Source: an uncultured Lachnospiraceae bacterium (GTDB lineage: Bacteria; Bacillota; Clostridia; Lachnospirales; Lachnospiraceae). Taken from it: DNA of 35,714 nt. The notes beneath the pieces are model-generated. The model had not been told where the DNA came from, ran no database searches, and worked only from the letters and a program-made list of their open reading frames with translations. How positions within the stretch are numbered: the first letter of the stretch is position 1; the number at the start of each line of letters is the position of its first letter. The stretch spans positions 1 to 35,714 of the forward strand of contig CALWLY010000031.1 of NCBI GenBank assembly GCA_944381635.1, written 5' to 3'. Made by a program: the position numbers and the translations under genes. This document shows, one piece after another, positions 8,548-16,605 of this stretch.

Positions 8548-8681
8548 CAATATTTTTTCTCCATTTTATCCAATATTCTTTTCCTGGCACCTTTTGCAGT
8601 GGCGGCAATGAAAATTATCATTATAGTCGCTGCCGCACACAAAAAGATTCCGGATCCAATCAATAATAACCCTATACTCAT
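8547..8681 (-). CDS. 44-aa single-span membrane peptide downstream of kinase 1
   Basis: This short gene begins at ATG 8681 with GGAG 6 nt upstream and encodes 44 residues. There is one hydrophobic segment (residues about 3-28, including GLLLIGSGIFLCAAATIMII) followed by a basic tail KGARKRILDKMEKKY, so the tail should be cytoplasmic. It starts 18 nt after the kinase-1 stop, and its own stop overlaps the next start as TGATG. A similar 45-aa peptide sits at the same place after kinase 2 (30835-30972), sharing the GLL start, one span and a K-x-I-L...Y tail. This conserved placement suggests a kinase partner or regulator, by inference only. Confidence 0.75.
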   Translation of the reverse strand: MSIGLLLIGSGIFLCAAATIMIIFIAATAKGARKRILDKMEKKY

Positions 8682-8699
8682 TTGGCTCCTCTCTCAAAT

Positions 8700-10892
8700 C
8701 TATATCCAGTTTCCATCCTTTAAATCCTGAATCAGATTGTCAAGCATCTGCATCTCCTGATCGCCAATCTGATCATCATAAAGTTCCTTGGCCCGATCAT
8801 AATACTCTTTCATTTTCGTATAATCTCTTTCCAGATTTTCTTTTGACTGCTGTTTTTCCGCTTCCAGATAAGCCAGCCTTTTATAGCTCACATAAGAATC
8901 CGGATATTTCTCTCCCATAGAAATAAGCATCTGCTCTGCCTGATCGTATTCTCCAAGCGCCTGATATACAATGGCGATATTTTCCATCATCTGCCTGGTG
9001 GAATAGCCGTTCTCATACAGCAAAAGGAACTTATCCAGGGACTTTTGATAATAATCTTTTTGATTTGCTTCATCTGCCTCCGCTTTTCTTGCATAGGCAT
9101 CTGCCAGACGCTCCGTCAGATTCATGACAGATTGTGAACCGGCTGCACGGCGCTCTTCCTGCTCCAGAAAAGCGATTTCCTCGTCCAGATAACTATCCCC
9201 CATTTCCCGATATATTTCATCGTATAAAATCACCGCGCGTCTTCGCAGATCATCATCTTTACTTGCGCTGATGGCCTTATCAAGATAATCCTGGGCTTGC
9301 TCAAATTCTTTCTTTGCAAAGGCAATCTCTCCCTGAACCATATAGATAGAATCTTTTCCCAATCCAAGGGAAACCGCCTCCTCCAAAGCCGCCTCGGCCT
9401 CGCCCATATTTCCCTGTTTCGCCTGAGAAATGGCATAATCCCGAAAATATGTGCTGTTACCAGAATCAAGTTTGATCGCTTCCTTCAGATTCAGCGACGC
9501 GTTGGAAAAGTCCTCCAACTCCATAAAAGAATGCGCTGCAATATAAAAAATATCTGCCAGGGCCTGCTCATCACTCTCATTTTCAATCTGATACATGGGA
9601 TTTTGAACAATATCGGAAATATATTGGATGCTTCCCTCATAATCTCCCATTTTGAACAGACAAAGGGCTTCTTTTCCATATGCGTCTATCTGATGAGGAA
9701 GTGTATTTTCTGCAGTTTCCAGATATTCCTGTGCCATTTCAAAATTTCCTGCTTCTATCGCTTCGCCTGCAGCCTCTACGTTCCGGTTATAATACAGATT
9801 CAGTTCCCTGCCTCGTATCATCACACCGGCCGTCGTCAGCAAAATGCCGGATATCCCCAATGCTCCTGCCGCCAATTTGAGAATACGCCTTTTTGTCCGA
9901 TAAGCTCTATATTCATCGTCCAGTTCGTAGATATGCTCAAACGCATACAGCAGTTCTCCCCCGTTCTGGTACCGTTTCTCCGGCTGCAGCTGCATCATCT
10001 TTTTCAGGATAACAAGAAATCCCTCTCCCAGTTCCAGATCATACTGCTCAATGGGGACGATTTTCCCGAAATCCTGACTGGGTTTTACACCAGTCAGGAG
10101 GTGATACAGCGTAGCGCCCAAACTGTAGATATCTGATCTTTCATCTACTCCTCGGCCAATTTCTTCTTCTATTGTTTTTGCGAAATGATCCTCTGTCCCA
10201 CTTACCGCAAGGTTCTCCGTATCTCCTGTCACGGTAACCGTTCTATCCTCTTCCTCTGCATCCACCGCAACGGTAGCGTCTTCCTCCGGTGATACTTTCC
10301 TTGCTTTCTCTGCACGTATGCTCGCTGTGACTTTTTTTTGATAACTTTTTAAATTCTCATATTGTTCCGGCGGGGAATAACCTCCGCTGATTCCTGTAGA
10401 TGTCTTCCTGCTGCTGTCAAAAGCAAGAGAGATATTAAAGTCAATCAGACATATATTTCCCTCCGGTGTCAGCATAATATTGGCCGGTTTAATATCGCTA
10501 TGAATAATCGGCGGATTTTGCCGATGCAGATAATCCAAAGCTTCCGCCAGCTGATTTGCCCATTTTAAGACCTGTTTATAGGAAAACCGTTTTTCTTCCT
10601 TTAAGATGGTATCCAGGCTCTTTCCCGGTATGTAATCCATCACCGTATAAATTTCTCCATCCACATCCAGGAAGTCATAGACTCGCGGAAGGTATGTATG
10701 CTTAATCCGCTTTAAAATATCCGCTTCCGCACGGCTTTTCAATATCCCTTTTACATTTTCTTTAATCTGTTTGACCACTACATAAATTTTCAAACGTTCA
10801 TGATATGCCTTATATACAACGCCTCCTCCGCCTGAACCTATTTGTTCCAATATCGTATAGGTATCACCTAATTTTGTATCTTTTGCCAACAT
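8700..10892 (-). CDS. Membrane Ser/Thr protein kinase with extracytoplasmic TPR domain (kinase 1)
   Basis: The 730-residue product has an N-terminal Hanks-type kinase domain (about 8-325), a membrane span near 340-360 and TPR repeats to the C-terminus, which should lie outside the cell. Visible motifs are the glycine loop GSGGGGVVYK, Lys41, Glu56, H131-S132-D133 with KPANIM, D151-F152-N153 in place of DFG, and SPPEQY. The catalytic Lys and Asp residues are present, so it should be active, although it is a non-RD kinase. About 68 residues lie between PPEQY and the helix with DERSDIYSLG, where such kinases usually have about 12. This acidic insert contains EEDATVAVD and RTVTVTGD and could be phosphorylated and bound by FHA domains. 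The frame is open to 10943, but AGGAG 8 nt before ATG 10892 sets the start. It heads a unit of four genes. Confidence 0.92.
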   Translation of the reverse strand: MLAKDTKLGDTYTILEQIGSGGGGVVYKAYHERLKIYVVVKQIKENVKGILKSRAEADILKRIKHTYLPRVYDFLDVDGEIYTVMDYIPGKSLDTILKEEKRFSYKQVLKWANQLAEALDYLHRQNPPIIHSDIKPANIMLTPEGNICLIDFNISLAFDSSRKTSTGISGGYSPPEQYENLKSYQKKVTASIRAEKARKVSPEEDATVAVDAEEEDRTVTVTGDTENLAVSGTEDHFAKTIEEEIGRGVDERSDIYSLGATLYHLLTGVKPSQDFGKIVPIEQYDLELGEGFLVILKKMMQLQPEKRYQNGGELLYAFEHIYELDDEYRAYRTKRRILKLAAGALGISGILLTTAGVMIRGRELNLYYNRNVEAAGEAIEAGNFEMAQEYLETAENTLPHQIDAYGKEALCLFKMGDYEGSIQYISDIVQNPMYQIENESDEQALADIFYIAAHSFMELEDFSNASLNLKEAIKLDSGNSTYFRDYAISQAKQGNMGEAEAALEEAVSLGLGKDSIYMVQGEIAFAKKEFEQAQDYLDKAISASKDDDLRRRAVILYDEIYREMGDSYLDEEIAFLEQEERRAAGSQSVMNLTERLADAYARKAEADEANQKDYYQKSLDKFLLLYENGYSTRQMMENIAIVYQALGEYDQAEQMLISMGEKYPDSYVSYKRLAYLEAEKQQSKENLERDYTKMKEYYDRAKELYDDQIGDQEMQMLDNLIQDLKDGNWI

Positions 10893-10998
10893 CTGCTCAT
10901 CTCCTGGTCGAAAAGTGTCCGATGCTCCTGCCTTCCTAAGCACTTTCTGCTTTTATTTCGCCTTTATGCGCAATCAAGCAGCTTTTTATTCTAAAACT

Positions 10999-11037
10999 GC
11001 CACAGACAAACTGCCTGACAGCAGGTTTGCCTGTGGC
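10999..11037 (-). terminator. Probable intrinsic terminator after the DUF4176 gene
   Basis: GCCACAG...CAAAC (from 10999) pairs with GTTTG...CTGTGGC (to 11037), with one mismatch and one bulge. On the minus strand it is followed by AGTTTTAGAATAAAAA, a weak T-run. It separates the DUF4176 gene from the kinase-1 unit, for which I found no strong promoter. Confidence 0.55.
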
Positions 11038-11072
11038 TCTTTGGAGAAGTTTCCTTCCGTTTTTCTTCTGAT

Positions 11073-11393
11073 TTATTCCTCTTTTTCCCCGGCATTTTCC
11101 TGATCTACTCTCTCTGCCGCCCGGTCGTAAACTGACTGGAGAAGCATCAGCAATCCTTCCCGTTCCGGGTTCTGATAGCCCTCAAAAATCACGTCGTTGA
11201 TGTCCTCGTGGTTAAAGACATAGGTAGCTTTTGTTCCCATGTAACCTTCCGGATAAGGAACGCCCAGGTAATCATAAACCTGATCCTTGTTTTCCGGCAA
11301 AGCCTGTAAGATTCCCATAATAATTGTTTTCTTGGTACCGCCTTTTAACAGTACCACGCTTCCAATGGGCAATAACTCCTTTATGTTTTTCAT
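11073..11393 (-). CDS. DUF4176 family protein, T7SS-associated
   Basis: This 106-residue soluble protein has the DUF4176 pattern: LPIGSVVLLKGGTKKTIIMG near the N-terminus, then DYLGVPYPEGYMG, followed by a mostly helical, acidic tail. Members of this small family are often encoded in type VII secretion and LXG-effector loci of Bacillota. Their role is unproven, with helper or adaptor functions proposed from context. There is no signal peptide or span. GGAGG precedes the ATG. It lies 90 nt after the candidate secreted substrate gene and before a terminator, so the two probably form one unit. It could be a chaperone, adaptor or immunity protein for that substrate; nothing in the sequence decides. 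Confidence 0.85.
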   Translation of the reverse strand: MKNIKELLPIGSVVLLKGGTKKTIIMGILQALPENKDQVYDYLGVPYPEGYMGTKATYVFNHEDINDVIFEGYQNPEREGLLMLLQSVYDRAAERVDQENAGEKEE

Positions 11394-11483
11394 AAACTTT
11401 CTACCTCCATCTGTTTGTTTTCCCTGTTTTCATACTTTTTCGTTTATCCGCCCGGGGTCAAAACTTTCCTCTCTGCTTCGGAT

Positions 11484-12671
11484 TTATCCGAAAAGGGTCC
11501 TTCCCATAGCGCCGATCATCATGACCGCTTTCTTGAATCCACCGGCTTCCTGGTATTCTTTGTTGTAGTCCGGATTATCTTCAAAATAGTCCACAACTCT
11601 GTCTACCCAGCCATCGCATGCATCTTTGATGCCGTTGCTGATATCATCCGCAGATATTCCTGTGGTATCTTCGGAAACCAGTCCGAAGGTAACTCCTTCG
11701 ATCAAAGCTGCCAGACCTGAAATGGAGGAATCGATCATGAGGGCTCCGGTATCTCCCATGTCCCATTCTCCGTCCGCGTAATATTCCTGCCAGCTGCTGA
11801 TAGATTCACCGATAAAGCTGAATGCCGTCTGGGCTAAAATCACTGTGGAACCTACTTTTCCGTAAATCCCCGACTTGTCAGGGTCAAAGAACAGTTCGTA
11901 TCCGTCTCCTATTGTGTCTAACAAATCTCTTCCCATCTCCTGAAAGCTGTTCCACATCTCATCCACAGTCTTTCCGTCCACCGTAAGAGTATCGATCAGC
12001 GAGCCGATAAATCCCAGCGCATCGCCTGTAAGTCCTACGCCGCCCGCCCATTTTCCAAATTTCTCCCGGAAAGCATCTATCCCGGGGTTATCTTCAAATG
12101 CCTTTTCAAACATTTCATACATGGACTTCCAGACGTCGGAACTTGTATCCGCCAAATCCAGCCATTTTGCAAAGCCCACGGCGCCTTTTCCTTCGTCGCC
12201 CCAGAGTGTCTCGAAAAAGTATTCATAAAATTTATCCAGATAGTCTGCAATAGTTCCTATGAAAAATCCCCCGTCGACACCGCCTTTGCCGATCCATTTA
12301 AAGAAGCCTTCCAGAATATCTAAAATATTTGTCTGGTCGTATTCCTTCTGTTTTTCTTCCATTTCCTTGTCAATGGATGCCTCTTTTCTGGAAAAATCCC
12401 TGCAAAGGCTCTGTTCTGTATTTTCATAACGCTCACAGACATCATTTAACACGGTGATCATCTTTTTCAGCTTTTTTTCTTCACTGTCTATATCTTTTGC
12501 AACCTCAGAAAGCCTTCTGTCTATTCTCTCCCTGTAGGAAATCTGAAATCTCAGCTGATTCCGGATAGAGCGCACATCATCGGCCAGTTCGTTCAGCTGC
12601 CGTTTTATATCCTCCTGATCGTCTGCTTCTTTTCTCATTTTTTTCAGATAAACTGTAAATTCTGCTGCCAT
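11484..12671 (-). CDS. Candidate type VII secretion substrate with glycine-rich hydrophobic C-terminal region
   Basis: I do not recognise this 395-residue protein as a named family. Residues 1-115 are charged and helical (predicted coiled-coil hairpin), as in WXG/LXG targeting domains, although no clear WXG or LXG motif is seen. The remainder alternates amphipathic helices with glycine-rich hydrophobic stretches (GGVDGGFFIGTIADYL, GGVGLTGDALGFIGSLIDTL, SSISGLAALIEGVTFGLVS), a look shared with pore-forming T7SS toxins. There is no signal peptide, so export would need a specialised machine. An upstream GTG at 12680 is in frame, but ATG 12671 has GAGGTG at good spacing. The gene follows PP2C by 136 nt and precedes DUF4176. 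A structural, non-toxic role in the machine is equally possible. Confidence 0.6.
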   Translation of the reverse strand: MAAEFTVYLKKMRKEADDQEDIKRQLNELADDVRSIRNQLRFQISYRERIDRRLSEVAKDIDSEEKKLKKMITVLNDVCERYENTEQSLCRDFSRKEASIDKEMEEKQKEYDQTNILDILEGFFKWIGKGGVDGGFFIGTIADYLDKFYEYFFETLWGDEGKGAVGFAKWLDLADTSSDVWKSMYEMFEKAFEDNPGIDAFREKFGKWAGGVGLTGDALGFIGSLIDTLTVDGKTVDEMWNSFQEMGRDLLDTIGDGYELFFDPDKSGIYGKVGSTVILAQTAFSFIGESISSWQEYYADGEWDMGDTGALMIDSSISGLAALIEGVTFGLVSEDTTGISADDISNGIKDACDGWVDRVVDYFEDNPDYNKEYQEAGGFKKAVMMIGAMGRTLFG

Positions 12672-12807
12672 GCTCCTCACCTCATACTGTTTGTTGTTGT
12701 GCTCTATGCTCTTTTTTATTTACAAACCCAATGTACCACAGACAAGTGAGCAAATCTTTGATTCCCGATAAAACGACGGTCAAATCGGTCGGATGACCAC
12801 CCTGCCT

Positions 12808-13548
12808 TCACAGAGCGATCTGAATCAATATACACGAAAAATTATCCGGCGCATTTTTTTTATAAACTTCCTCTTTGATGCTCCAAAGGCTCTCCCTGAG
12901 CCTTTTTTTCTTCCCGCACTCCATCATCTTCTGCTCAAAATTTACATATTTATAAATTCCGTCTGTACAAAGGCCAAACAACGTTGTCCGTTCTATCACT
13001 CCCTGCTGTATGGCACAGGAAAATTCCGGAAAGACGCCGGCTGCCCGCACAAGCTTTCCTTTATTTTCCCTCGCCTTTCCGGCGTCCGCCATCTCATCCT
13101 CCGACACCCAGTTTTCCCAGGTATCGTCTCTTGTCATCTGCAGAACTTTCTCTCTCCTGCCCCATCTGTTCTCCAGTTTGTAGCATCTGCTGTCGCCCGC
13201 CCAAAGAAGGGCATACTGTTTCCGGTTAATAAAAAGGGCTGTTACCGTTGAACCGCAGCGCTGATTTTTTTCTGTTTCCATCCATATTTTCCGACTGCTC
13301 TGCTCAAGCGAAAGCTTTAAGGATTCCAGCTGCTCTTCAAAGGAAAGCTCACTGTCCTTATTTTTCTCCCACCATTGCCGGCAGAAATCCGCCACTGTTC
13401 TGCTCGCCCTTGCTCCGTCCTCACATCCGCCGATCCCGTCTGCCACCAGAAACAGTCCCTTTGCATCCTGGCAGAACATCTCCAGAGCATCCTGATTTAT
13501 CCCCTCACGCATTCCCGGATCTGTCAGTCCGGCATATCTTATTTTCAT
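12808..13548 (-). CDS. PP2C-family Ser/Thr protein phosphatase
   Basis: This 246-residue cytosolic phosphatase is of the metal-dependent PPM/PP2C family, expected to remove phosphate from Ser/Thr-phosphorylated proteins. The usual motifs appear in order: NQDA near residue 18, VADGIGGCEDG, GSTVTALFI, WAGDSRCY, LCTDGIYKY, and DNFSCILI near the C-terminus. The metal-binding Asp residues of these motifs are present. Its ATG overlaps the stop of the VWA-FHA gene as ATGA, so the two are translated together. With two kinases and several FHA proteins in the locus, it is the natural eraser of their phosphothreonines, as PppA is in type VI secretion. That link is inference; the family call is firm. Confidence 0.93.
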   Translation of the reverse strand: MKIRYAGLTDPGMREGINQDALEMFCQDAKGLFLVADGIGGCEDGARASRTVADFCRQWWEKNKDSELSFEEQLESLKLSLEQSSRKIWMETEKNQRCGSTVTALFINRKQYALLWAGDSRCYKLENRWGRREKVLQMTRDDTWENWVSEDEMADAGKARENKGKLVRAAGVFPEFSCAIQQGVIERTTLFGLCTDGIYKYVNFEQKMMECGKKKRLRESLWSIKEEVYKKNAPDNFSCILIQIAL

Positions 13549-15143
13549 CCGCGCAATTCAACCTTCAATTTTACCTTTCCCAGTTTTATAATGCTTCCGC
13601 TGTTAAGCACCGTCTCCTGGATCACTTCGCGGTCATCCACGTAGGTTTTGTTTTTGGATCCAAGATCCTGTATTTTCATCTGTCCGTTTTCAACATGAAT
13701 CTGACAGTGTCTGTGTGATACGGATTTGTCATAATCAATCAGAACCTGGCATCCATCCTGGCTTCCGCGGCCCACCACTACGATTCCCGAACTGATGGGG
13801 ATATCAAAGCTCCTGCCGGGATGTGTCAGGTCTGTCAGAATCAGCCTCTGTGTGGGCGCCGAATTAGCCCAGAACACAGCTGTCTGGCCATCTCCCTCCG
13901 GTTCTCCCACAAACTCTGTGGCTTCCCTTTCACCCGAATTGTTATCGACAGCATCTTCATGATGTGCCTCCGGCGGAGCCGATTCAAAGCTGTCTTTCTT
14001 CTTTCCGGTTATTTTTATGATCACAATCACGAAAACTACCGCAAGAACTGCCACAACTACAGCAAGCAGAACAAGAATCCTGATATCCATGATTGGTTGT
14101 TTCTGAGATTCTTCCGGCTGCTCCTGGGTTGATGGCACAGTCTCCGGTACCGGCAAAGCGGTTTCTGTCTCTTTGGTTTCAGGCTCTGTCTCCACCGCGC
14201 CAAAAGGCATATTCACAACGGTGGAAAATTCCTGCGCTGTTCCATCCGCAGCCGTCACAGTCAGCTTCACACCTTTGGCTGTTCCGTCACAAATCTCATT
14301 GGGCGGAGTCACCGCAATGCGCATCACCTGATTTCCTTTTGCCACACTGTTTGCCACTTCCATAGTGTCCTGTATCTCATCAATGGTCCAGGAATCGGCA
14401 TGAGTCATCCTTGAAAGAGCAAACATATTTTTCAAAGCCTCGCTGTTATCGGTGTTCTCATAAGTGCATCCGATGGTATAGATCGGATAGGGATGCTCTT
14501 CAAGAAGTTCATAAAGTTCTTCTTTCGTGTATCCCAGCGACTTATTGTCCACCCCGTCTGAGACAATGACAATCCTTTTGTATCCCGGTTCGGCTTTCTG
14601 GTTCCAGTCTGTCAGAAGTTCATAAAGTACATCTGTCAGATAAGTTTCCTGATCCGCATACTGCACACTGTCGATGACCTGCTTCAGCTGTGCAAAATCC
14701 CCGGATTTTTCCGCCAAATACGTAATCTGATCCGAAAAAGTCGCTATGGTAATCTGTTCCTGGGGCATACGGTTGGCTGCAAGATTTGTCATGATTTCCT
14801 TTATCATCGGACGGTATTTTTCCCTTACAGAAAGGGAATTGTCCCATAGAATCAGGGTATGCACCGGCGTCTGCTGCTCCTCGATCATGCCATAAGCAAT
14901 CTCCGTACACTGCGTTGTTCCAATCTGGCACTCCACAGACTGCACTTCCCCCGGGTTCTGAACGTAGAGCACAATCTGATTGTTCTCCACCTCTGCATTC
15001 ATCACTTCGCCTGCCTGAGCCACAGCCCCTGTACCTGCCATGACGGATATGAAAACGCACAAGGCAATCCATATTTTTTTTATCTGCATCTTCCTGTTGT
15101 CCTTCCTTAAATCTTCCTGTATTCTGCCTGTGTTTTCTGACAT
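13545..15143 (-). CDS. Transmembrane VWA-FHA protein (extracellular VWA, cytosolic FHA)
   Basis: The product is 532 residues. After a signal-peptide-like N-terminus (MQIKKIWIALCVFISVMAGT) comes a VWA domain (about 94-250) with MIDAS motif DNSLS, a Thr in YLTD and VSDGVDNKS. A Pro/Glu-rich linker and one membrane span (about 353-378) follow. The cytosolic part has a linker with EATEFVGE and GQTAVFWA and then an FHA domain (about 445-525) with VVVGRGSQDG, SVSHRHCQI and LGSKNKTYVDD, keeping the Arg, Ser and His that bind phosphothreonine. It thus links an external metal-dependent binding domain to an internal phosphothreonine reader. Its stop overlaps the PP2C start. ATG 15143 has a weak ribosome site; ATG 15089 would give a tighter signal peptide and is an alternative. 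Confidence 0.9.
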   Translation of the reverse strand: MSENTGRIQEDLRKDNRKMQIKKIWIALCVFISVMAGTGAVAQAGEVMNAEVENNQIVLYVQNPGEVQSVECQIGTTQCTEIAYGMIEEQQTPVHTLILWDNSLSVREKYRPMIKEIMTNLAANRMPQEQITIATFSDQITYLAEKSGDFAQLKQVIDSVQYADQETYLTDVLYELLTDWNQKAEPGYKRIVIVSDGVDNKSLGYTKEELYELLEEHPYPIYTIGCTYENTDNSEALKNMFALSRMTHADSWTIDEIQDTMEVANSVAKGNQVMRIAVTPPNEICDGTAKGVKLTVTAADGTAQEFSTVVNMPFGAVETEPETKETETALPVPETVPSTQEQPEESQKQPIMDIRILVLLAVVVAVLAVVFVIVIIKITGKKKDSFESAPPEAHHEDAVDNNSGEREATEFVGEPEGDGQTAVFWANSAPTQRLILTDLTHPGRSFDIPISSGIVVVGRGSQDGCQVLIDYDKSVSHRHCQIHVENGQMKIQDLGSKNKTYVDDREVIQETVLNSGSIIKLGKVKLKVELRG

Positions 15144-15192
15144 TTTATCTTCTTACCTATCTCCCGCCTCAAAACAATGAAAACGCCAATAG

Positions 15193-15226
15193 CACAAACT
15201 TCCCATGTTCCTATGGGAAGTTTGTG
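15193..15226 (-). terminator. Perfect 14-bp hairpin after the WXG cluster, possible attenuator
   Basis: CACAAACTTCCCAT (15193-15206) and its exact inverse (15213-15226) flank a 6-nt loop. On the minus strand the hairpin is followed by CTATTGGCGTTTT, a weak T-run. It may be a leaky terminator that lowers expression of the VWA-FHA/PP2C pair relative to the WXG genes, or an mRNA-stabilising 3' end. Confidence 0.6.
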
Positions 15227-15247
15227 TCTGCTGGTTTTCTATCCTGT

Positions 15248-15562
15248 TTAATCAATCAGATTAGAAGATAACGCTGCTGCCGCTTCTTCGTTTGCGTTTT
15301 CTGCCTTCTCATACTGTTCTGCCATCTGCAGAAGGTCTGTTACATGCTCTTTAATCTTGTTGTTGATCTGAGTGATATCCTGCTGAAGTTCTGAAAACTT
15401 CTTTAAATATGCGCTGGATGCTTCACCTTCCCATGCGCTGCTCAGTCCCTGTACCAGGGAAAGCATTTCCTGTGTAAGATTGGAAACTTTCTGTCCTCTT
15501 CCTTCAAAATCTGTAGATGTTGATCTTAACTCTTCCGGTGTAACTTTTAATTGTCCCTGCAT
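15248..15562 (-). CDS. WXG100 family protein (B-type, copy 2)
   Basis: This 104-residue helical-hairpin protein is of the WXG100/EsxA family, the small proteins exported by EssC-type machines or acting as their co-factors. The turn carries W44-E-G (SSAWEGEASS). The C-terminal helix has YEKAE, a YxxxE form of the secretion signal. The ending SSNLID and the stretch EH..DL..A..Y closely match the B-type protein at 16265-16588, showing an ancestral duplication. GGAG precedes the ATG. It is the last of the hairpin-protein cluster, followed by the hairpin at 15193. Confidence 0.93.
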   Translation of the reverse strand: MQGQLKVTPEELRSTSTDFEGRGQKVSNLTQEMLSLVQGLSSAWEGEASSAYLKKFSELQQDITQINNKIKEHVTDLLQMAEQYEKAENANEEAAAALSSNLID

Positions 15563-15618
15563 AATTAACTCCTTTTCTCAATCCATTTTTGTGGTTGCTT
15601 TCTTCTGTCATTCACTTA

Positions 15619-15918
15619 TTAACTGTTTCTTGTATTTGCGGTTGATACGTTTGCTGCTTCTGCTTTGTCATAGCTTGTTGCTGTCTCTTCCAGACGCTGA
15701 ATGTACTGGTTGATTCCCTTATAAAATGCCTCAAACTTTTCTGCATCCATCAAAAACTGTTTGTGAAATGCTTCCTTTGCTTCGCCTTCCCACATTCCGG
15801 AAAGTCTTGCCTCAGATTCTCTGAGTCCGCTGATTTCTGTGTTCAGATTTGAATTCAGCTGTCTTAATTCCTCTGCCTTGTTTCTTAATGTTTCTGTTGT
15901 TACTCTAATGAGTGCCAT
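15619..15918 (-). CDS. WXG100 family protein (A-type, copy 2)
   Basis: This 99-residue WXG100 protein has the turn W43-E-G (GMWEGEAKEAFHKQF) and a C-terminal YDKAE signal. It is clearly related to the protein at 16606-16911: both read MW-x-G-x-AKEAF-x-x-QF-x-x-D before the second helix and end with YDK-x-E. AGGAGGAA precedes the ATG. With the gene at 15248 it likely forms a heterodimer, as WXG100 pairs usually do; pairing is inferred from order and paralogy. Confidence 0.93.
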   Translation of the reverse strand: MALIRVTTETLRNKAEELRQLNSNLNTEISGLRESEARLSGMWEGEAKEAFHKQFLMDAEKFEAFYKGINQYIQRLEETATSYDKAEAANVSTANTRNS

Positions 15919-15942
15919 AGTGATTCCTCCTCAATCTTTTTT

Positions 15943-16254
15943 TTATGAATCTCGCTCATTGGCTATTCTGAGCGCTTCCATCTCTGCATTGTAGACAATT
16001 TTGGCAATCCGTTTAATGTCTCCTGCTATGTCTCTGAGTTGATTTGCACTCCTGCGGATATCATCTGCAAGAGCATCTTCTTTTCTTAAAAACTGTTTGG
16101 CATTGCTGCCTCTCCAGGCTCCTGACAGATCTGATATGGAGGATGAAAGCTTATTTCCTGCCCTTCCTTCCAGATTGTCGGCAATCGATTCCAGTTTGTC
16201 TGCCTGGTTAAGCGCCTGCTGAAAATGAAATCGAATTTCTGCTCTGCTGGCCAT
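15943..16254 (-). CDS. WXG100-like protein (WRG turn)
   Basis: The 103-residue product is a predicted helical hairpin with W47-R-G (LSGAWRGSNAKQF) at the turn, which places it in the WXG100 superfamily. The C-terminal helix has YNAEME instead of the strict YxxxE, so its export signal is shifted or lost. It is less similar to its neighbours than they are to each other. GGAGGG lies before the ATG. It sits between the two A/B pairs, so it may be a substrate, a chaperone for one, or a structural co-factor. Confidence 0.85.
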   Translation of the reverse strand: MASRAEIRFHFQQALNQADKLESIADNLEGRAGNKLSSSISDLSGAWRGSNAKQFLRKEDALADDIRRSANQLRDIAGDIKRIAKIVYNAEMEALRIANERDS

Positions 16255-16264
16255 CTTTCCCTCC

Positions 16265-16588
16265 TTACTCTATCAGGTTGCTGGACATCTGCATGGCGCT
16301 CTCCTCCAGCGCCTGCTCGGTTCCCCGGTATGTCTTCGCAATTTTCTGTAAATCCACAGGATGCTCTCTCAACCGCTTCAAAATATCATTTATGGTTGTT
16401 TTCTGCTTCTTAAATGCCTCTCTGTGTGCATCTGCGGCTTCTCCGACCCAATAGCTTCTTGTTCTGTCCACCTTGTTTTGAATATCCTCAAAGATCTGTT
16501 CCATCTGGTCGGAAATATTTTTTACTTCCTCCGCCTTTTCATCCAGTATCTCCGGCGTTACCAGAATTTCCACACCGTCTCCATTCAT
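16265..16588 (-). CDS. WXG100 family protein (B-type, copy 1)
   Basis: This 107-residue hairpin protein has W47-V-G (YWVGEAADAH) at its turn and YRGTE in the last helix. It matches the B-type protein at 15248-15562 in VTPE-x-L near the start, GEA after the turn, EH..DL..A..Y late in helix two, and the terminal SSNLIE. GAGGG abuts the ATG, with AGGAAG further up. It directly follows the A-type gene at 16606, giving one A/B pair. Confidence 0.92.
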   Translation of the reverse strand: MNGDGVEILVTPEILDEKAEEVKNISDQMEQIFEDIQNKVDRTRSYWVGEAADAHREAFKKQKTTINDILKRLREHPVDLQKIAKTYRGTEQALEESAMQMSSNLIE

Positions 16589-16605
16589 CCCTCATCACTT
16601 CCTCT

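Noticed and set aside
9297-10136. Long plus-strand open frame (279 codons) opposite kinase 1
   Set aside because: Lies fully antisense to a well-supported kinase/TPR gene, has no ribosome site or family motif and an unlikely composition.
10893-10998. Promoter TTGATT...TAAAAG before kinase 1
   Set aside because: Poor match to the -10 and 16-bp spacing; no GTCAC box. Not strong enough to list.
12672-12807. Terminator or strong promoter between PP2C and the candidate substrate gene
   Set aside because: Only a 4-bp GGTC/GACC hairpin and weak -35/-10 matches were found; the unit boundary remains open.
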